DNA of 60,985 bases from Chlamydiia bacterium (GTDB lineage Bacteria > Chlamydiota > Chlamydiia > Chlamydiales > 2-12-FULL-49-11): positions 1-60,985 of the forward strand of contig JAJACQ010000037.1 in NCBI GenBank assembly GCA_022601435.1, in the 5' to 3' direction. The translations under genes were made by a program, and so were the position numbers. This document shows, piece after piece, positions 35,629-44,320 of the stretch. The first letter of the stretch is position 1, and every line of letters begins with the position of its first letter. Under the pieces are notes generated by a model. That model had not been told where the DNA came from, did no database searches, and saw only the letters and a list, made by a program, of their open reading frames with translations.

Positions 35629-36726
35629 ATGAAATATTTTAACCTGTGTATTCTTTGCTTTGTATTTGCTTTTTCTAAGCCAAAGGTTTTACATATTACA
35701 TTTCATCCAAGTGGGTGTCCTGGAGAAATAAAAGCTTTATCAAAGCATTTCGATTTTGATTTAACAACATGGATTATTCCCAATCAAAAGTATGGTGATC
35801 TAGACCCTTCTAGTTATCCAATGGATAATTATATGATGACGCATGAAAAGGCAGACCGTATATTTAAAAAGCATAAAGAGACATTTGAATCTTTTGATCT
35901 CATTATTACTTCAGATGTAGCTCCCCTTTCTCGTATATTTTTACAAAACAATTGGCAAAAGCCTTTGATTGTCTGGGTTTGTAATCGTTTCGATCTTTGT
36001 GTTATAAAAAGAAAGCACAAGATTTTTCCAGACCCAGAGTATTATGAGCTATTCGAAAACGCTAAAAATTTTGATAATATTGCCATCATTGGCTATACAA
36101 ATTATGAAAGAGTTCATGCCTTTAAGAATAAGAATATCACGTCCATCAAAGAAACTATTCCTCCCACAGGATTAAATGAGGATTTTTCATCGAAAAAAGC
36201 TATTAAGAAGCGTTTAGATAAAGAAAATAGATTTTTTGTAAGAAGATATATCAACGAAAAAAACTATGGGATACTTCAAAAGCTTGAGAAAATAAATATT
36301 CAGTATTATTGTGGTCCTTATGCTGGTAGTCAGGATTTAAAAGATTTTAAAGGGATGATACATATTCCAATAGTCATGTCAAATTTCTTTCTCTGGGAGA
36401 ATTTAAAGCAAGGGATCATCCATTTCATCCCTTCTAAAAAATTTTATAAAGAGCTTTACGAAACCAAAGCTATTCAGTTTTGGGATTGGACAAAAGCTGG
36501 AAGTTGGTGGTCATTCATCCCTACTGATGAGATATTTGAAAACAGTGATTGGTATAATGACAAGCTAGCCCCTTACATTGTCTATTTTGATTCTATGGAA
36601 CATTTAAAGCAACTTACTGAAGAAATTGATTTTGAAGCAAAAAGAAAAGATATTAAAGCATTTCATAAGAGGCACGTTGATTATTGTCTTTCAAAATGGG
36701 ACGAAGTATTTAAAAGGCTTCTTTAA
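35629..36726 (+). CDS. Exported glycosyltransferase-like protein
   Basis: A 365-residue protein with a short signal peptide (about 1-17, FAFS-KPKV). The mature part begins with a VLHITFHPSGCPGEIKAL strand-loop like the N-terminal Rossmann domain of GT-B glycosyltransferases, and contains FDLIITSD, IVWVCNRFD and a late FVPSK-like element with the W-rich FWDWTKAGSWW. No DxD motif is obvious. The GT-B call is tentative. It is convergent with the two DUF6492-like genes; the stops overlap by 3 bases. Confidence 0.65.
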   Translation: MKYFNLCILCFVFAFSKPKVLHITFHPSGCPGEIKALSKHFDFDLTTWIIPNQKYGDLDPSSYPMDNYMMTHEKADRIFKKHKETFESFDLIITSDVAPLSRIFLQNNWQKPLIVWVCNRFDLCVIKRKHKIFPDPEYYELFENAKNFDNIAIIGYTNYERVHAFKNKNITSIKETIPPTGLNEDFSSKKAIKKRLDKENRFFVRRYINEKNYGILQKLEKINIQYYCGPYAGSQDLKDFKGMIHIPIVMSNFFLWENLKQGIIHFIPSKKFYKELYETKAIQFWDWTKAGSWWSFIPTDEIFENSDWYNDKLAPYIVYFDSMEHLKQLTEEIDFEAKRKDIKAFHKRHVDYCLSKWDEVFKRLL

Positions 36727-37547
36727 CGGTTCTGATTATGTTTGCTGATAAAATCGATATGCTGAGGATATTTTTTAGAAAGATTTCTTACAAAATTATG
36801 AACTTTAATATCTCTTAGCTCTACTTTTTTTCTATGATAATGAAGGCAGTAGTGTGTATAGATAGTATATTCAGAAGCGCTTAATTGAAACCCCCTCTTC
36901 CATAACCCATACTTCATAGTAACTTGGTTAAGAAAAATTTTCCAGAAGGGTTTTTGAAATCTATCTTCTGCCCGACTAAATAAATCCTCCAAAATGTCTT
37001 TTGAAAAAACAATGTGATGATTCACAGGATTAAAACCTGTTTCAAAATCTTTTAGCTCAGGGAAAATGGCAATCATATGATCATTGTAAGTTTGAAAATT
37101 TGTCTCACTCATCACAACATCTAAAAATACTTTTCCTTCATCCGAAATAAAGCTCATTTCATGGTTCGGACAAGTATCTGAATCAAAGATCAATACATGA
37201 TCTAAAATACCTTCAATAACAAAAGGGGCATAGAACTTCAAAATCTGCTGATAAAACCAACCACGGTACGGATGACCCCCTATACCGCCTTTATTTCCAA
37301 CTTGCTCAGATACATCCTCAATACTAAATGGAAAATCACTTTCTGCTACCCAAATTCCTGCATCACAATAATTCTCTTTTGAAACAACATAGATATTTCT
37401 GATATCTTTGATATTTTTTCTCAAAGAGGCAATTACATACGCCAAATTTGTAACATCTTTTTTATGAACAGGAATTACAACATCCATTTCAAAAGCAAAT
37501 GTCAATAAGAAGCTAAACATAAAAAGTAATCTACTCAGTCCTATCAT
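36723..37547 (-). CDS. Exported DUF6492-like glycosyltransferase, copy 2
   Basis: About 274 residues with an N-terminal hydrophobic signal (IGLSRLLFMFSFLLTFAF). The catalytic-like domain starts with MDVVIPVHKKDVTNL and has a DxD-type motif, LIFDSDTCPN. Also present are RGWFYQQILKFYA and NPVNHHIVFS, shared with the neighbour. It resembles DUF6492/GT-A sugar transferases. The ATG 37547 overlaps the end of copy 1 by 17 bases; a longer frame to 37583 is less likely. An exported enzyme would act in the periplasm or outside the cell. Confidence 0.72.
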   Translation of the reverse strand: MIGLSRLLFMFSFLLTFAFEMDVVIPVHKKDVTNLAYVIASLRKNIKDIRNIYVVSKENYCDAGIWVAESDFPFSIEDVSEQVGNKGGIGGHPYRGWFYQQILKFYAPFVIEGILDHVLIFDSDTCPNHEMSFISDEGKVFLDVVMSETNFQTYNDHMIAIFPELKDFETGFNPVNHHIVFSKDILEDLFSRAEDRFQKPFWKIFLNQVTMKYGLWKRGFQLSASEYTIYTHYCLHYHRKKVELRDIKVHNFVRNLSKKYPQHIDFISKHNQNR

Positions 37548-38349
37548 AATTATGGTGCGTAACAAATGCATATCGTGGCCCAAAGCTTTCTGTTATACTG
37601 CCACAAGGAGGCATAACAGCAATTGGCCTTAATAATATTTTTTCAGGAAAGAAGTTGCGGCAAAAATGAAAGTAAATTAAATATTCTGATGCTCCGGCAT
37701 AAAAATAACGGGGATCAAGAGTTCTTGCGCCGATAACACAATTAGAAAAAGCCAGCCAAAATGGTTTTGCATGCACCTCTTCAACCTGTTGAAATAGTGA
37801 ATCTAGAATACTTTTAGTAAAGACCATATGATGCACAACTGGATTATATCCTTTATGAACATCCTCAATAGCAGGAACAAGGCGATTTAAAAATTTATAG
37901 TATTCATTACAAAGGCACCGGCAAGCAAAATGATCTAAATAAACCCGTCCATCATCCTCGATAAACTTCATAACTTTATTTGGGCGCGTATCTGCATCCA
38001 AGATTAAAAAGTCTTCAGTTAAGTCATCGATAACTTTATAAGTATAGAATTTTAGTAACTGCTGATAGTACCACCCTCTCCGAATATGTTTACCAACACC
38101 AACTCCCCCTAATTCATTGGCAACATCTTCAATAGAAAAAGGGTAATCCTGTTCATCAATCCAAATAGCTTTATCTGTAAATTTATGCTTAGAAACTACA
38201 TATACCTTCCTTACATCTTTAATATTTTTATGAACATAGTCAATTAAAAGATCTAGATTTTCTGTATCTTTTTTATGAACAGGAATGACTACATCAAGCT
38301 GATGAGAAAATAAAAGTCCACTTAAGCAAAAAATAAGGCAAAATATCAT
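37531..38349 (-). CDS. Exported DUF6492-like glycosyltransferase, copy 1
   Basis: A 272-residue paralog of the next gene, with signal peptide (MIFCLIFCLSGLLFS). Shared blocks are LDVVIPVHKKDTENL, a LILDADTRPN (DxD-type) site, RRGWYYQQLLKFY and NPVVHHMVF. The two copies form an operon with translational overlap. Shared but diverged sequence suggests old duplication and different acceptors. Function by family inference only. Confidence 0.74.
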   Translation of the reverse strand: MIFCLIFCLSGLLFSHQLDVVIPVHKKDTENLDLLIDYVHKNIKDVRKVYVVSKHKFTDKAIWIDEQDYPFSIEDVANELGGVGVGKHIRRGWYYQQLLKFYTYKVIDDLTEDFLILDADTRPNKVMKFIEDDGRVYLDHFACRCLCNEYYKFLNRLVPAIEDVHKGYNPVVHHMVFTKSILDSLFQQVEEVHAKPFWLAFSNCVIGARTLDPRYFYAGASEYLIYFHFCRNFFPEKILLRPIAVMPPCGSITESFGPRYAFVTHHNYDRTE

Positions 38350-38404
38350 ATGGCTCTCCTATTAAAGAGAGCAACATATCATTAACATGAAATTAACGAA
38401 ACAA

Positions 38405-38734
38405 TTATAATTGGTCAGAATCTATTGATTGAGGTCTATCCTTTATCTGGACAGCTTTTCCAATCAATTTATCATTTTTGAAATAAAAATAATAGTACCT
38501 TGCTTGTACAACTCTTTCATCTAAAGAGAAATACTCAATATAAGTAAAAGTTTCCATCCCCTCATCATTAACTTCAATAGAAACTGGTTCGCCAAATTCT
38601 TTTAAGACATCTTGGCGAGTTTTTCCTTCTTGAACTTGAAGATAGCTATTCATTGTAACGGTCTTTGCAGAACTAGTAGCACAAGAAAAACAAAGGCAAA
38701 AGAGAAACAATAAATTAAGATGGAATGTTTTCAT
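38405..38734 (-). CDS. Small exported BamE/SmpA-like protein
   Basis: A 109-residue protein with a hydrophobic N-terminal signal (1-20) ending near SCATSSA. Residues about 30-95 follow the BamE/OmlA pattern: YLQVQEGKTRQDVLKEFGEP, then a strand-rich ETFTYIEYF...YYYFYF...G segment. A Cys at 18 might be a lipid site, but the lipobox is imperfect (CFSC). A role in outer-membrane assembly is inferred. It overlaps the upstream gene by 20 bases. Confidence 0.68.
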   Translation of the reverse strand: MKTFHLNLLFLFCLCFSCATSSAKTVTMNSYLQVQEGKTRQDVLKEFGEPVSIEVNDEGMETFTYIEYFSLDERVVQARYYYFYFKNDKLIGKAVQIKDRPQSIDSDQL

Positions 38735-39167
38735 AGCTGGTAAGATTTCCTTTAATGACAGATCTCATCTCATCTTTTGCAGCATATTCACCAAAGAAAA
38801 CAAGTTCCCCACCTTTTTTCATTTCGATAGACTCATAGCCATGAAATAATCCATCAGGACTTGTCACATCCCAGCCTATAAAGTCATCTTTATAAAAACC
38901 AGAGCCTTCAACATGCCCCCAAGTTTCGCCTGCTATTAGCACATGAAACTTTTTGCCTCGATGAAGAGTGATTGTATAATAGTTTTCGATGACATCATCT
39001 GCTTGATCTAGTTGTATGGCCACAGAAAATTCTATGACATCACTTTTTTCTTCCGTATCTTTCATTGTGACTTTCATAACCATTGGAAAAGATTCGCTCT
39101 CTTCTTCAATGTCTATACTTCCTTCACCAATCCATCTATCTTTTCGGAAAAAAATTAAATCTTTCAA
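38715..39167 (-). CDS. Hypothetical protein coupled to ftsW/rodA by a TTG start
   Basis: About 150 residues, acidic, beta-rich, unknown function. The open frame extends to 39290, but this overlaps the end of the ftsW/rodA gene. A TTG at 39167, sharing two bases with the ftsW stop and preceded by AAGAAGG at 8 bases, is the likely start. It contains several Gly/Trp and Glu-rich strands (IAGETWGHVEGSGFY), like a lipid-binding or heme-binding beta sandwich, but I cannot name the family. Confidence 0.65.
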   Translation of the reverse strand: MKDLIFFRKDRWIGEGSIDIEEESESFPMVMKVTMKDTEEKSDVIEFSVAIQLDQADDVIENYYTITLHRGKKFHVLIAGETWGHVEGSGFYKDDFIGWDVTSPDGLFHGYESIEMKKGGELVFFGEYAAKDEMRSVIKGNLTSYENIPS

Positions 39168-40291
39168 AATGTAAACCTTCTTGCATATATGCTTTGCAAA
39201 AGCCCTAAAGCGATAAATGTTGCTATCACAGAAGAACCTCCAGATGTTACTAAAATTAACGGTACTCCAGTGATTGGTAAAAAGCCACACATCATGCCAA
39301 TATTGACAATCACATGCATTGCAATATAAATAGCAATGCCTGAAGCAAGAAGCCGACCAAAATAGTCCCTTGCTACTCCTGTTACCTGAAAGCTAAAATA
39401 AATTAAACTAAAAAATAGAGATAATAATAGAAGTGCTCCTACAAGGCCGAATTCTTCAGCAAAAGCGGGAAAAACAGAATCTGTAAATCCATATGGCAAA
39501 AATTTATTACCTGTATATTCACTTTTTAAAAACCCGCTGCCCATATAATGGCCTACACCAATTGCAGTCTGTCCTGCTTTTTGATGATATGTATTAGGGT
39601 TTAATCGCTCATATTGATATTCCTTAATAAATTTTGTTGCATATGGTCTCATCTCATCATGAGAAACAAGTCCCAAGAAGATAGAAAGAACCAATCCTAA
39701 AATAACAACACCTAACCCCGATAACACTTTTAATATTCGTCCATCAATACCGCCGATATAAAACATTGAAAGAGCAATAGGACACAAAACTAAAGCCGTG
39801 CCTAAATCAGGTTGCTTTAAAATCAAAGCAAAAGGAATAAACACAATAATTGAACCACGCAAGAAAATAGAAAAATTTTTTACTTTTTCCATATTTCTTT
39901 CAAGATACCAGCTAAGGGTAATTACAACTACTAGTTTTGCAATTTCAGAAGGTTGTAAATCAAAAGGTAAGAATGGCAAGCGATACCATCTACGAACATT
40001 ATGTATAGGAGCAACAAAATATAGACCCAATAGTAGAATGATGGTGCCTATATAAAAAAACCATGTGTATTCGCGCAGCTTTCTGTAGTCAAAACAAGCC
40101 AAGAAAAAAAAGACAAATAGACCAATAGCAAAAGCTCGGATCTGATTTTTTGCAAGGCGCGTAAAGGTAAAGTTCTCCACGCCTTCAGGCTGAGTCGTGG
40201 CCAAGATAACAACAACAGATGCTCCCATCAGCAAAAAAACAACTAACAATAGTCGCAAATCGATCCGCTTTAGGTATTTTGGCTCCCACAT
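39164..40291 (-). CDS. rodA: FtsW/RodA/SpoVE-family cell-shape protein
   Basis: A 375-residue SEDS-family polytopic membrane protein, a peptidoglycan glycosyltransferase partner of a class B penicillin-binding protein. It has about ten helices and the family motifs DLQPSEIAKLVVV, LKQPDLGTALVL, KAGQTAIGVGHYMGSGF, DSVFPAFAEEFGL and PITGVPLILVTSGGSS. The short extracellular loops fit RodA more than FtsW. It sits beside birA, as I recall for CT725/CT726. Confidence 0.9.
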   Translation of the reverse strand: MWEPKYLKRIDLRLLLVVFLLMGASVVVILATTQPEGVENFTFTRLAKNQIRAFAIGLFVFFFLACFDYRKLREYTWFFYIGTIILLLGLYFVAPIHNVRRWYRLPFLPFDLQPSEIAKLVVVITLSWYLERNMEKVKNFSIFLRGSIIVFIPFALILKQPDLGTALVLCPIALSMFYIGGIDGRILKVLSGLGVVILGLVLSIFLGLVSHDEMRPYATKFIKEYQYERLNPNTYHQKAGQTAIGVGHYMGSGFLKSEYTGNKFLPYGFTDSVFPAFAEEFGLVGALLLLSLFFSLIYFSFQVTGVARDYFGRLLASGIAIYIAMHVIVNIGMMCGFLPITGVPLILVTSGGSSVIATFIALGLLQSIYARRFTF

Positions 40292-40375
40292 ATTGCTATA
40301 TATAGCACATCAAAGCTTTTTATAAAAAATAATCGCGTATCATATCAAAATTGATTCTATCGAGGCATACAATTA

Positions 40376-40942
40376 TCAAATTGCGCCTATTCCTTTTAAA
40401 TTCCAAATAAGAACCTGGTTGAGTAAGTGCTGACTTGCAAGCCTGCTTTTTTCTTCATAAAGCTTTTGAAAACTTTGAGGGGCATCAGCTTTACTTCTTT
40501 GAAACTCCCTATCCAGTCTTTTCAATTCAAAGATTCCTTGATTTATAGATTGAAGAACTTCATGAGGAGTTCCTTCATAATTGACCAAGGATAGAAGAAT
40601 TTCTATTTGAGGAACATAAGTTTGAAGATGGATAGGAACTTCTAATATATCATCTGTTTGATCTAACTTCTCTAAATAATCTTCTTTTGTTCCTAGAGTA
40701 TTTCTATATGAATATGATTTTAACTCTATACTATCGGGTTTTTGTTTTTCAAACTTTTGAATTTCTTTATCAATTTGAATTTTGCTATGTAAGTTTATCG
40801 CATAAAATACTATTCCAATAACTGAAAGAAATAGAAGAGCTACTTTCCAAGTAGGCATTTCTTTGTTAAGTTGCCGTTTTTGATCCTTTAGGGCATCAAG
40901 ATTGCGCTGGTCCACAGGATCTGAATAAGATGAAATAAGCAT
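40376..40942 (-). CDS. Hypothetical single-span membrane protein
   Basis: A 188-residue protein with one membrane helix (about 32-50), a basic cytoplasmic N-terminus and a long charged, helical C-terminal domain (55-188) with coiled-coil-like stretches. Unrecognised. It lies 84 bases before the rodA/ftsW gene on the same strand and may belong to the same envelope unit. Confidence 0.65.
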   Translation of the reverse strand: MLISSYSDPVDQRNLDALKDQKRQLNKEMPTWKVALLFLSVIGIVFYAINLHSKIQIDKEIQKFEKQKPDSIELKSYSYRNTLGTKEDYLEKLDQTDDILEVPIHLQTYVPQIEILLSLVNYEGTPHEVLQSINQGIFELKRLDREFQRSKADAPQSFQKLYEEKSRLASQHLLNQVLIWNLKGIGAI

Positions 40943-41071
40943 AATAAACCTATAATTAACCAGTTATATTATACTAAATATTTTAATTTACTACAAGCTA
41001 TATATAACACCCTTAGTTAAGAAGATATTTTTTTCTTTACAAAACCCCCTCCTTTTCATACACTTAACTAC

Positions 41072-41602
41072 ATGAAAAGGCTACATTTCAAAACGATAGA
41101 TTCTACTCATTTATATGCTAAAAGGTCGATTAATCGACTAAAAAGCTTCCCACTAACCGTAATTACAGCTGATTTTCAGACTGGAGGCATTGGCAGACGA
41201 CTTGATCGATGGATCTCTTCAGAACAAAGCTCACTCCTTTTGTCTTTTGTCTATCCTCTTGCAAACAAAGAGCTTATGCCTCACATCTCAAAATATTGCG
41301 CAAATGCTCTAAAAAAAGCACTTTCTACCTTAGATCTTCCCATAACATTTAAATATCCAAATGATCTCATGATAAATGGCAAAAAGCTCTCCGGAATCAT
41401 TTCTGAGACTTGCGAAGGCATGATGATTACAAGTGTCGGTCTTAATCTCTATCAAGAACAAGAAGAACTCCAAGCTATCGATCAGCCTGCCACCTCTCTC
41501 TTCATTGAAACCGGTAAAAGGCTCCCCTCCGAAAAAATCCTCCGCCTGTTACTCCACCACTTTTTTTTGGGCATTGCCCCAAACCTCAGCAAAGGGTTAT
41601 GA
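41072..41602 (+). CDS. birA: Biotin-[acetyl-CoA-carboxylase] ligase, short form
   Basis: A 176-residue enzyme that attaches biotin to the carboxyl-carrier protein. It has no N-terminal DNA-binding domain, so it is not a repressor. Biotin/ATP-binding motifs are QTGGIGRRLDRWISS and YPNDLMINGKKLSGIIS. The last 15 or so residues (FLGIAPNLSKGL) are encoded by sequence that matches the start of the REP-like repeat seen after obg, so the original C-terminus has been replaced or extended by the repeat. Conserved next to rodA in Chlamydia. Confidence 0.85.
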   Translation: MKRLHFKTIDSTHLYAKRSINRLKSFPLTVITADFQTGGIGRRLDRWISSEQSSLLLSFVYPLANKELMPHISKYCANALKKALSTLDLPITFKYPNDLMINGKKLSGIISETCEGMMITSVGLNLYQEQEELQAIDQPATSLFIETGKRLPSEKILRLLLHHFFLGIAPNLSKGL

Positions 41603-41703
41603 CCATCTTAGTACCCACATCTTTTTTTAAAATCCCATGGGACGCTGTCCCATACTCTGGTCAAGGACTACGTCCTTAACAAACCTATGCTTGATTTTTT
41701 GCA
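41553..41703. repeat. REP-like repeat overlapping the end of birA
   Basis: 41603-41699 is nearly identical to 20442-20538 (three mismatches noted). It contains TGGGACGCTGTCCCA and AAGGACTACGTCCTT palindromes and a closing T run. Upstream, 41568-41602 (GGGCATTGCCCC and following) aligns with 20407-20441 in a more diverged form and is translated as the end of birA. A hairpin TTTTTTGCAATGCAAAAAA follows at about 41695-41713. Confidence 0.85.
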
Positions 41704-41844
41704 ATGCAAAAAATAGGAAAACCAAAGAATCACAATGCAAATTGCTTAAATTGCAGGCATGATCCTCTGTTCATATTACGGAAATATAATAACCTCATAA
41801 TTACAAAAGAGAGGTAGCAAAAGAAGTTCTTGCCATACTCCTGC

Positions 41845-42591
41845 CTATCCTAAGAAGGGTAAGACCTGAAGCTCAGGATGGATTTTGGACTGAATGATGG
41901 AGGTGATAGCAGATAGCGTTGTTGAGCCGGCTGCATGACAAGAAGTACAATTTCCCTCATATTGAATAAGAATGACTCCGCTTTTGGTAAGATCCTTTAC
42001 CTTTACATTTCCGTCATCGAGGGCAACATAAGGACGAATATCTTTTTCCATCACTTCATCTATAATATTAATCTGTACCTGCTTTTCTAGCTGAAAAAAA
42101 TCTTTTATAAGATTTGATCCTTCAGCCTGAAAATTACTGAGTGCTTCTGGTGTTGTGTACATGACTCCAACTAGTTCTTCGAAAAGCTCATAGTAGGCAT
42201 CGATGATTAAATTTGCATAGCGAGATAAATAACGGATAAAGTCTGCAATATCTTGATCCTCATAATCCATAGCTAATTCATAAGCAGAAATTTGTTCTAA
42301 AATATCATCAACTCGAATACGCGCTATGCTTTGCACCTTTTTACCTATAATAAGTTCTGCTAACCCCTCTAGAAGAGCTATTGTAAAACTAGGTCCCGAT
42401 ACTTGATAATTCATCGATACAAAAGTTTCATTCTCACGATCATAATCAAACATCATGGTAAAAACAAAGCCTAACTTTTTATCTCTATACTCTTTTCCTT
42501 TACAAGAAGAAGCATTCTTATGTTCTTTGATAAGCTTGTGCATCTTATCACTATACAAATCCCAAATTAAATGATGCTGATAACTATTCAT
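41845..42591 (-). CDS. NifU-like protein with intact Nfu domain, eroded IscU domain
   Basis: A 248-residue protein. The C-terminal part (about 180-248) is an Nfu-type domain with the cluster-binding CxxC in EGNCTSCHAAGSTT. The N-terminal half aligns with IscU (an SSCKGKEY...GFVF region, then SGPSFTIALLEGLAELIIGKKV) but two of three scaffold cysteines appear lost. It may still carry or transfer an iron-sulfur cluster through the Nfu site. It overlaps the nifS-like gene by 8 bases. The order nifU-nifS-gpmA is recalled from Chlamydia. Confidence 0.82.
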   Translation of the reverse strand: MNSYQHHLIWDLYSDKMHKLIKEHKNASSCKGKEYRDKKLGFVFTMMFDYDRENETFVSMNYQVSGPSFTIALLEGLAELIIGKKVQSIARIRVDDILEQISAYELAMDYEDQDIADFIRYLSRYANLIIDAYYELFEELVGVMYTTPEALSNFQAEGSNLIKDFFQLEKQVQINIIDEVMEKDIRPYVALDDGNVKVKDLTKSGVILIQYEGNCTSCHAAGSTTLSAITSIIQSKIHPELQVLPFLG

Positions 42592-43591
42592 ATGTAAACT
42601 CTTTTATCCCTCTTACAGCTTTAACTACTTTGTCCCATAAATCAAATATCTTCATATCAGTTGTGAATTTAAATGAAACACCAAACTTTGCTATCTCTTC
42701 TGGAATATTTCTATTCATCAGCGACTCTTTTACTCCTAAATAAGAAGCCTCGATTCCATTTGCACAAAGCATGTAAGCTAAATTTTCTGCTGGTACTCCA
42801 TCGAATGCAAAACACCATCTATCCGGTAAATACTCTCCACCTCTATTAAAAAACCTTGAGCTAAGCAAACTATTTTCTAATCGCTCCATCACATCATTCT
42901 TCATCGATGAATAGTCCATAAGTGACATATCCATTCTTTCTATAGCCTCTTGCGCATACTCTGAAAGTTTGTAAAAATCTTCCAATAAAAAATTTTCTCC
43001 CCACTTATCTTTTTGCATCTGATCAGGCTTTTTTAAAACCACTGTTGTTAACTTTTTCTTTGTAAATATTAAGCTATCTATACTCAAATCTTGCCATCTA
43101 AAAAAAACTTTTCCAATACAATCTGTAGCATCTACTAGTAAATAAACATCTTGCTCACGACACACTTGTGATATTTCTGCTACTGCATGTATCGAACCTG
43201 AGTACTCTTCAGTCCAAGACATAAAACAGCCCAATGTTCTTTTTGTAATGGCCTCTTCAAAAGTCTTCTTTGTCACTCTTCCTGTTTCATCAACTTCTAC
43301 TTCCTTAAGGCTTAAACCTAATCGTCCTGCCGAAGTTAGAATTGTTTTAAAAATCTTACTCTCTCCTTTGGCGATTAAAATTTCATTTTTTCCTGAACGC
43401 ATAGCTTTAGGGGCAAGTATTTCATATAAACATCTTAAGAGTACCTCTTCTTTAGAGGATATAAAAGCAAGAGGTGTCTCTTTTTTAGCGCCGATTAAAT
43501 CGGTAATATATTCTTTGGCTCGTTTGATTTTTTTTGCTTCTTTTTTTCTTTGTAAAAGGTATAAGGCTTCTTTCTCTAAAACATCGCTCAT
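42584..43591 (-). CDS. NifS-like aminotransferase-fold protein, catalytic Cys loop absent
   Basis: A 335-residue fold-type I PLP-enzyme-like protein. Recognisable parts are ISQVCREQDVYLLVDATDCIGK (the Asp of the PLP ring nitrogen) and LSIDSLIFTKKKL at the PLP lysine site. The usual HVNNETG is WTEEYSGS here, the SxHKxxGPKG motif is changed, and the loop that holds the catalytic Cys (normally StGSACS) reads EASYLGVKESL. It is about 50 residues shorter than IscS/NifS. It is therefore probably a divergent or non-desulfurase homolog. It overlaps gpmA and the NifU-like gene. Confidence 0.8.
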   Translation of the reverse strand: MSDVLEKEALYLLQRKKEAKKIKRAKEYITDLIGAKKETPLAFISSKEEVLLRCLYEILAPKAMRSGKNEILIAKGESKIFKTILTSAGRLGLSLKEVEVDETGRVTKKTFEEAITKRTLGCFMSWTEEYSGSIHAVAEISQVCREQDVYLLVDATDCIGKVFFRWQDLSIDSLIFTKKKLTTVVLKKPDQMQKDKWGENFLLEDFYKLSEYAQEAIERMDMSLMDYSSMKNDVMERLENSLLSSRFFNRGGEYLPDRWCFAFDGVPAENLAYMLCANGIEASYLGVKESLMNRNIPEEIAKFGVSFKFTTDMKIFDLWDKVVKAVRGIKEFTYE

Positions 43592-44250
43592 AGTGTTACC
43601 TCCTTAAATTTTTGATTCTCATAGTTAAAAATCAATGGGTTGCCTGTCGCAATTTCATAATTTACAATCTCTTCATCTGAAATAGTCATCACTTCTTTTA
43701 CAATACCCCGAAGCGAATTTCCATGAGCTACAATCAAAACAGTCTTACCATCTTTAAGCTTTGGTAAAATCTCGGTATCAAAATAAGGAAGGGTTCTATT
43801 AATTGTCATCTCTAAGCTTTCACCATTTGGAGGCGGCACATCAAAGCTTCTACGATAAGTTTTGAACAATTTTTCCCCAACTTCTTTTTTAAAAGCTTCT
43901 TTTTCTTTTCCCTGAAGATCTCCATAATATCTTTCATTTAAAGCTTCTGAAATATTAACTTTTAAAATTGAAGCATTATTTACTCCCCGTTCATAACGAT
44001 CATCCCCAGAATGACTCATTACTAAAGTTCTTTCATCCTCATTTTCAAGCATTAAAAGCTGCAATGTCATTTGAGCTCTTAAAAGCGCTGAGGTATAAAC
44101 ATCATCAAACTTTAATTTTGAAAGTACCTTACCTGCCTCAAAAGCTTCCTTTACACCTTGCTTAGATAACGAAACATCCACCCAACCTGTAAAAATATTT
44201 TTTTTATTCCACATAGAGTTACCATGTCTGACTAAAATAAGTTTTCCCAT
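43588..44250 (-). CDS. gpmA: 2,3-bisphosphoglycerate-dependent phosphoglycerate mutase
   Basis: About 220 residues. A glycolytic enzyme that interconverts 3- and 2-phosphoglycerate using a phospho-His. The catalytic motif ILVRHGNSMWN (His near residue 9), EALNERYYGDLQGK and VAHGNSLRG (second His) are present. The open frame runs to 44433 without family sequence; the ATG 44250 gives the typical N-terminus MGKLILVRHG. Confidence 0.94.
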   Translation of the reverse strand: MGKLILVRHGNSMWNKKNIFTGWVDVSLSKQGVKEAFEAGKVLSKLKFDDVYTSALLRAQMTLQLLMLENEDERTLVMSHSGDDRYERGVNNASILKVNISEALNERYYGDLQGKEKEAFKKEVGEKLFKTYRRSFDVPPPNGESLEMTINRTLPYFDTEILPKLKDGKTVLIVAHGNSLRGIVKEVMTISDEEIVNYEIATGNPLIFNYENQKFKEVTL

Positions 44251-44320
44251 ACTGCAATTTGCTTTTTGTAAATAAAGCCATATGGTATCATATTGGGAAA
44301 AAATAGGGAAATGATCTTCC

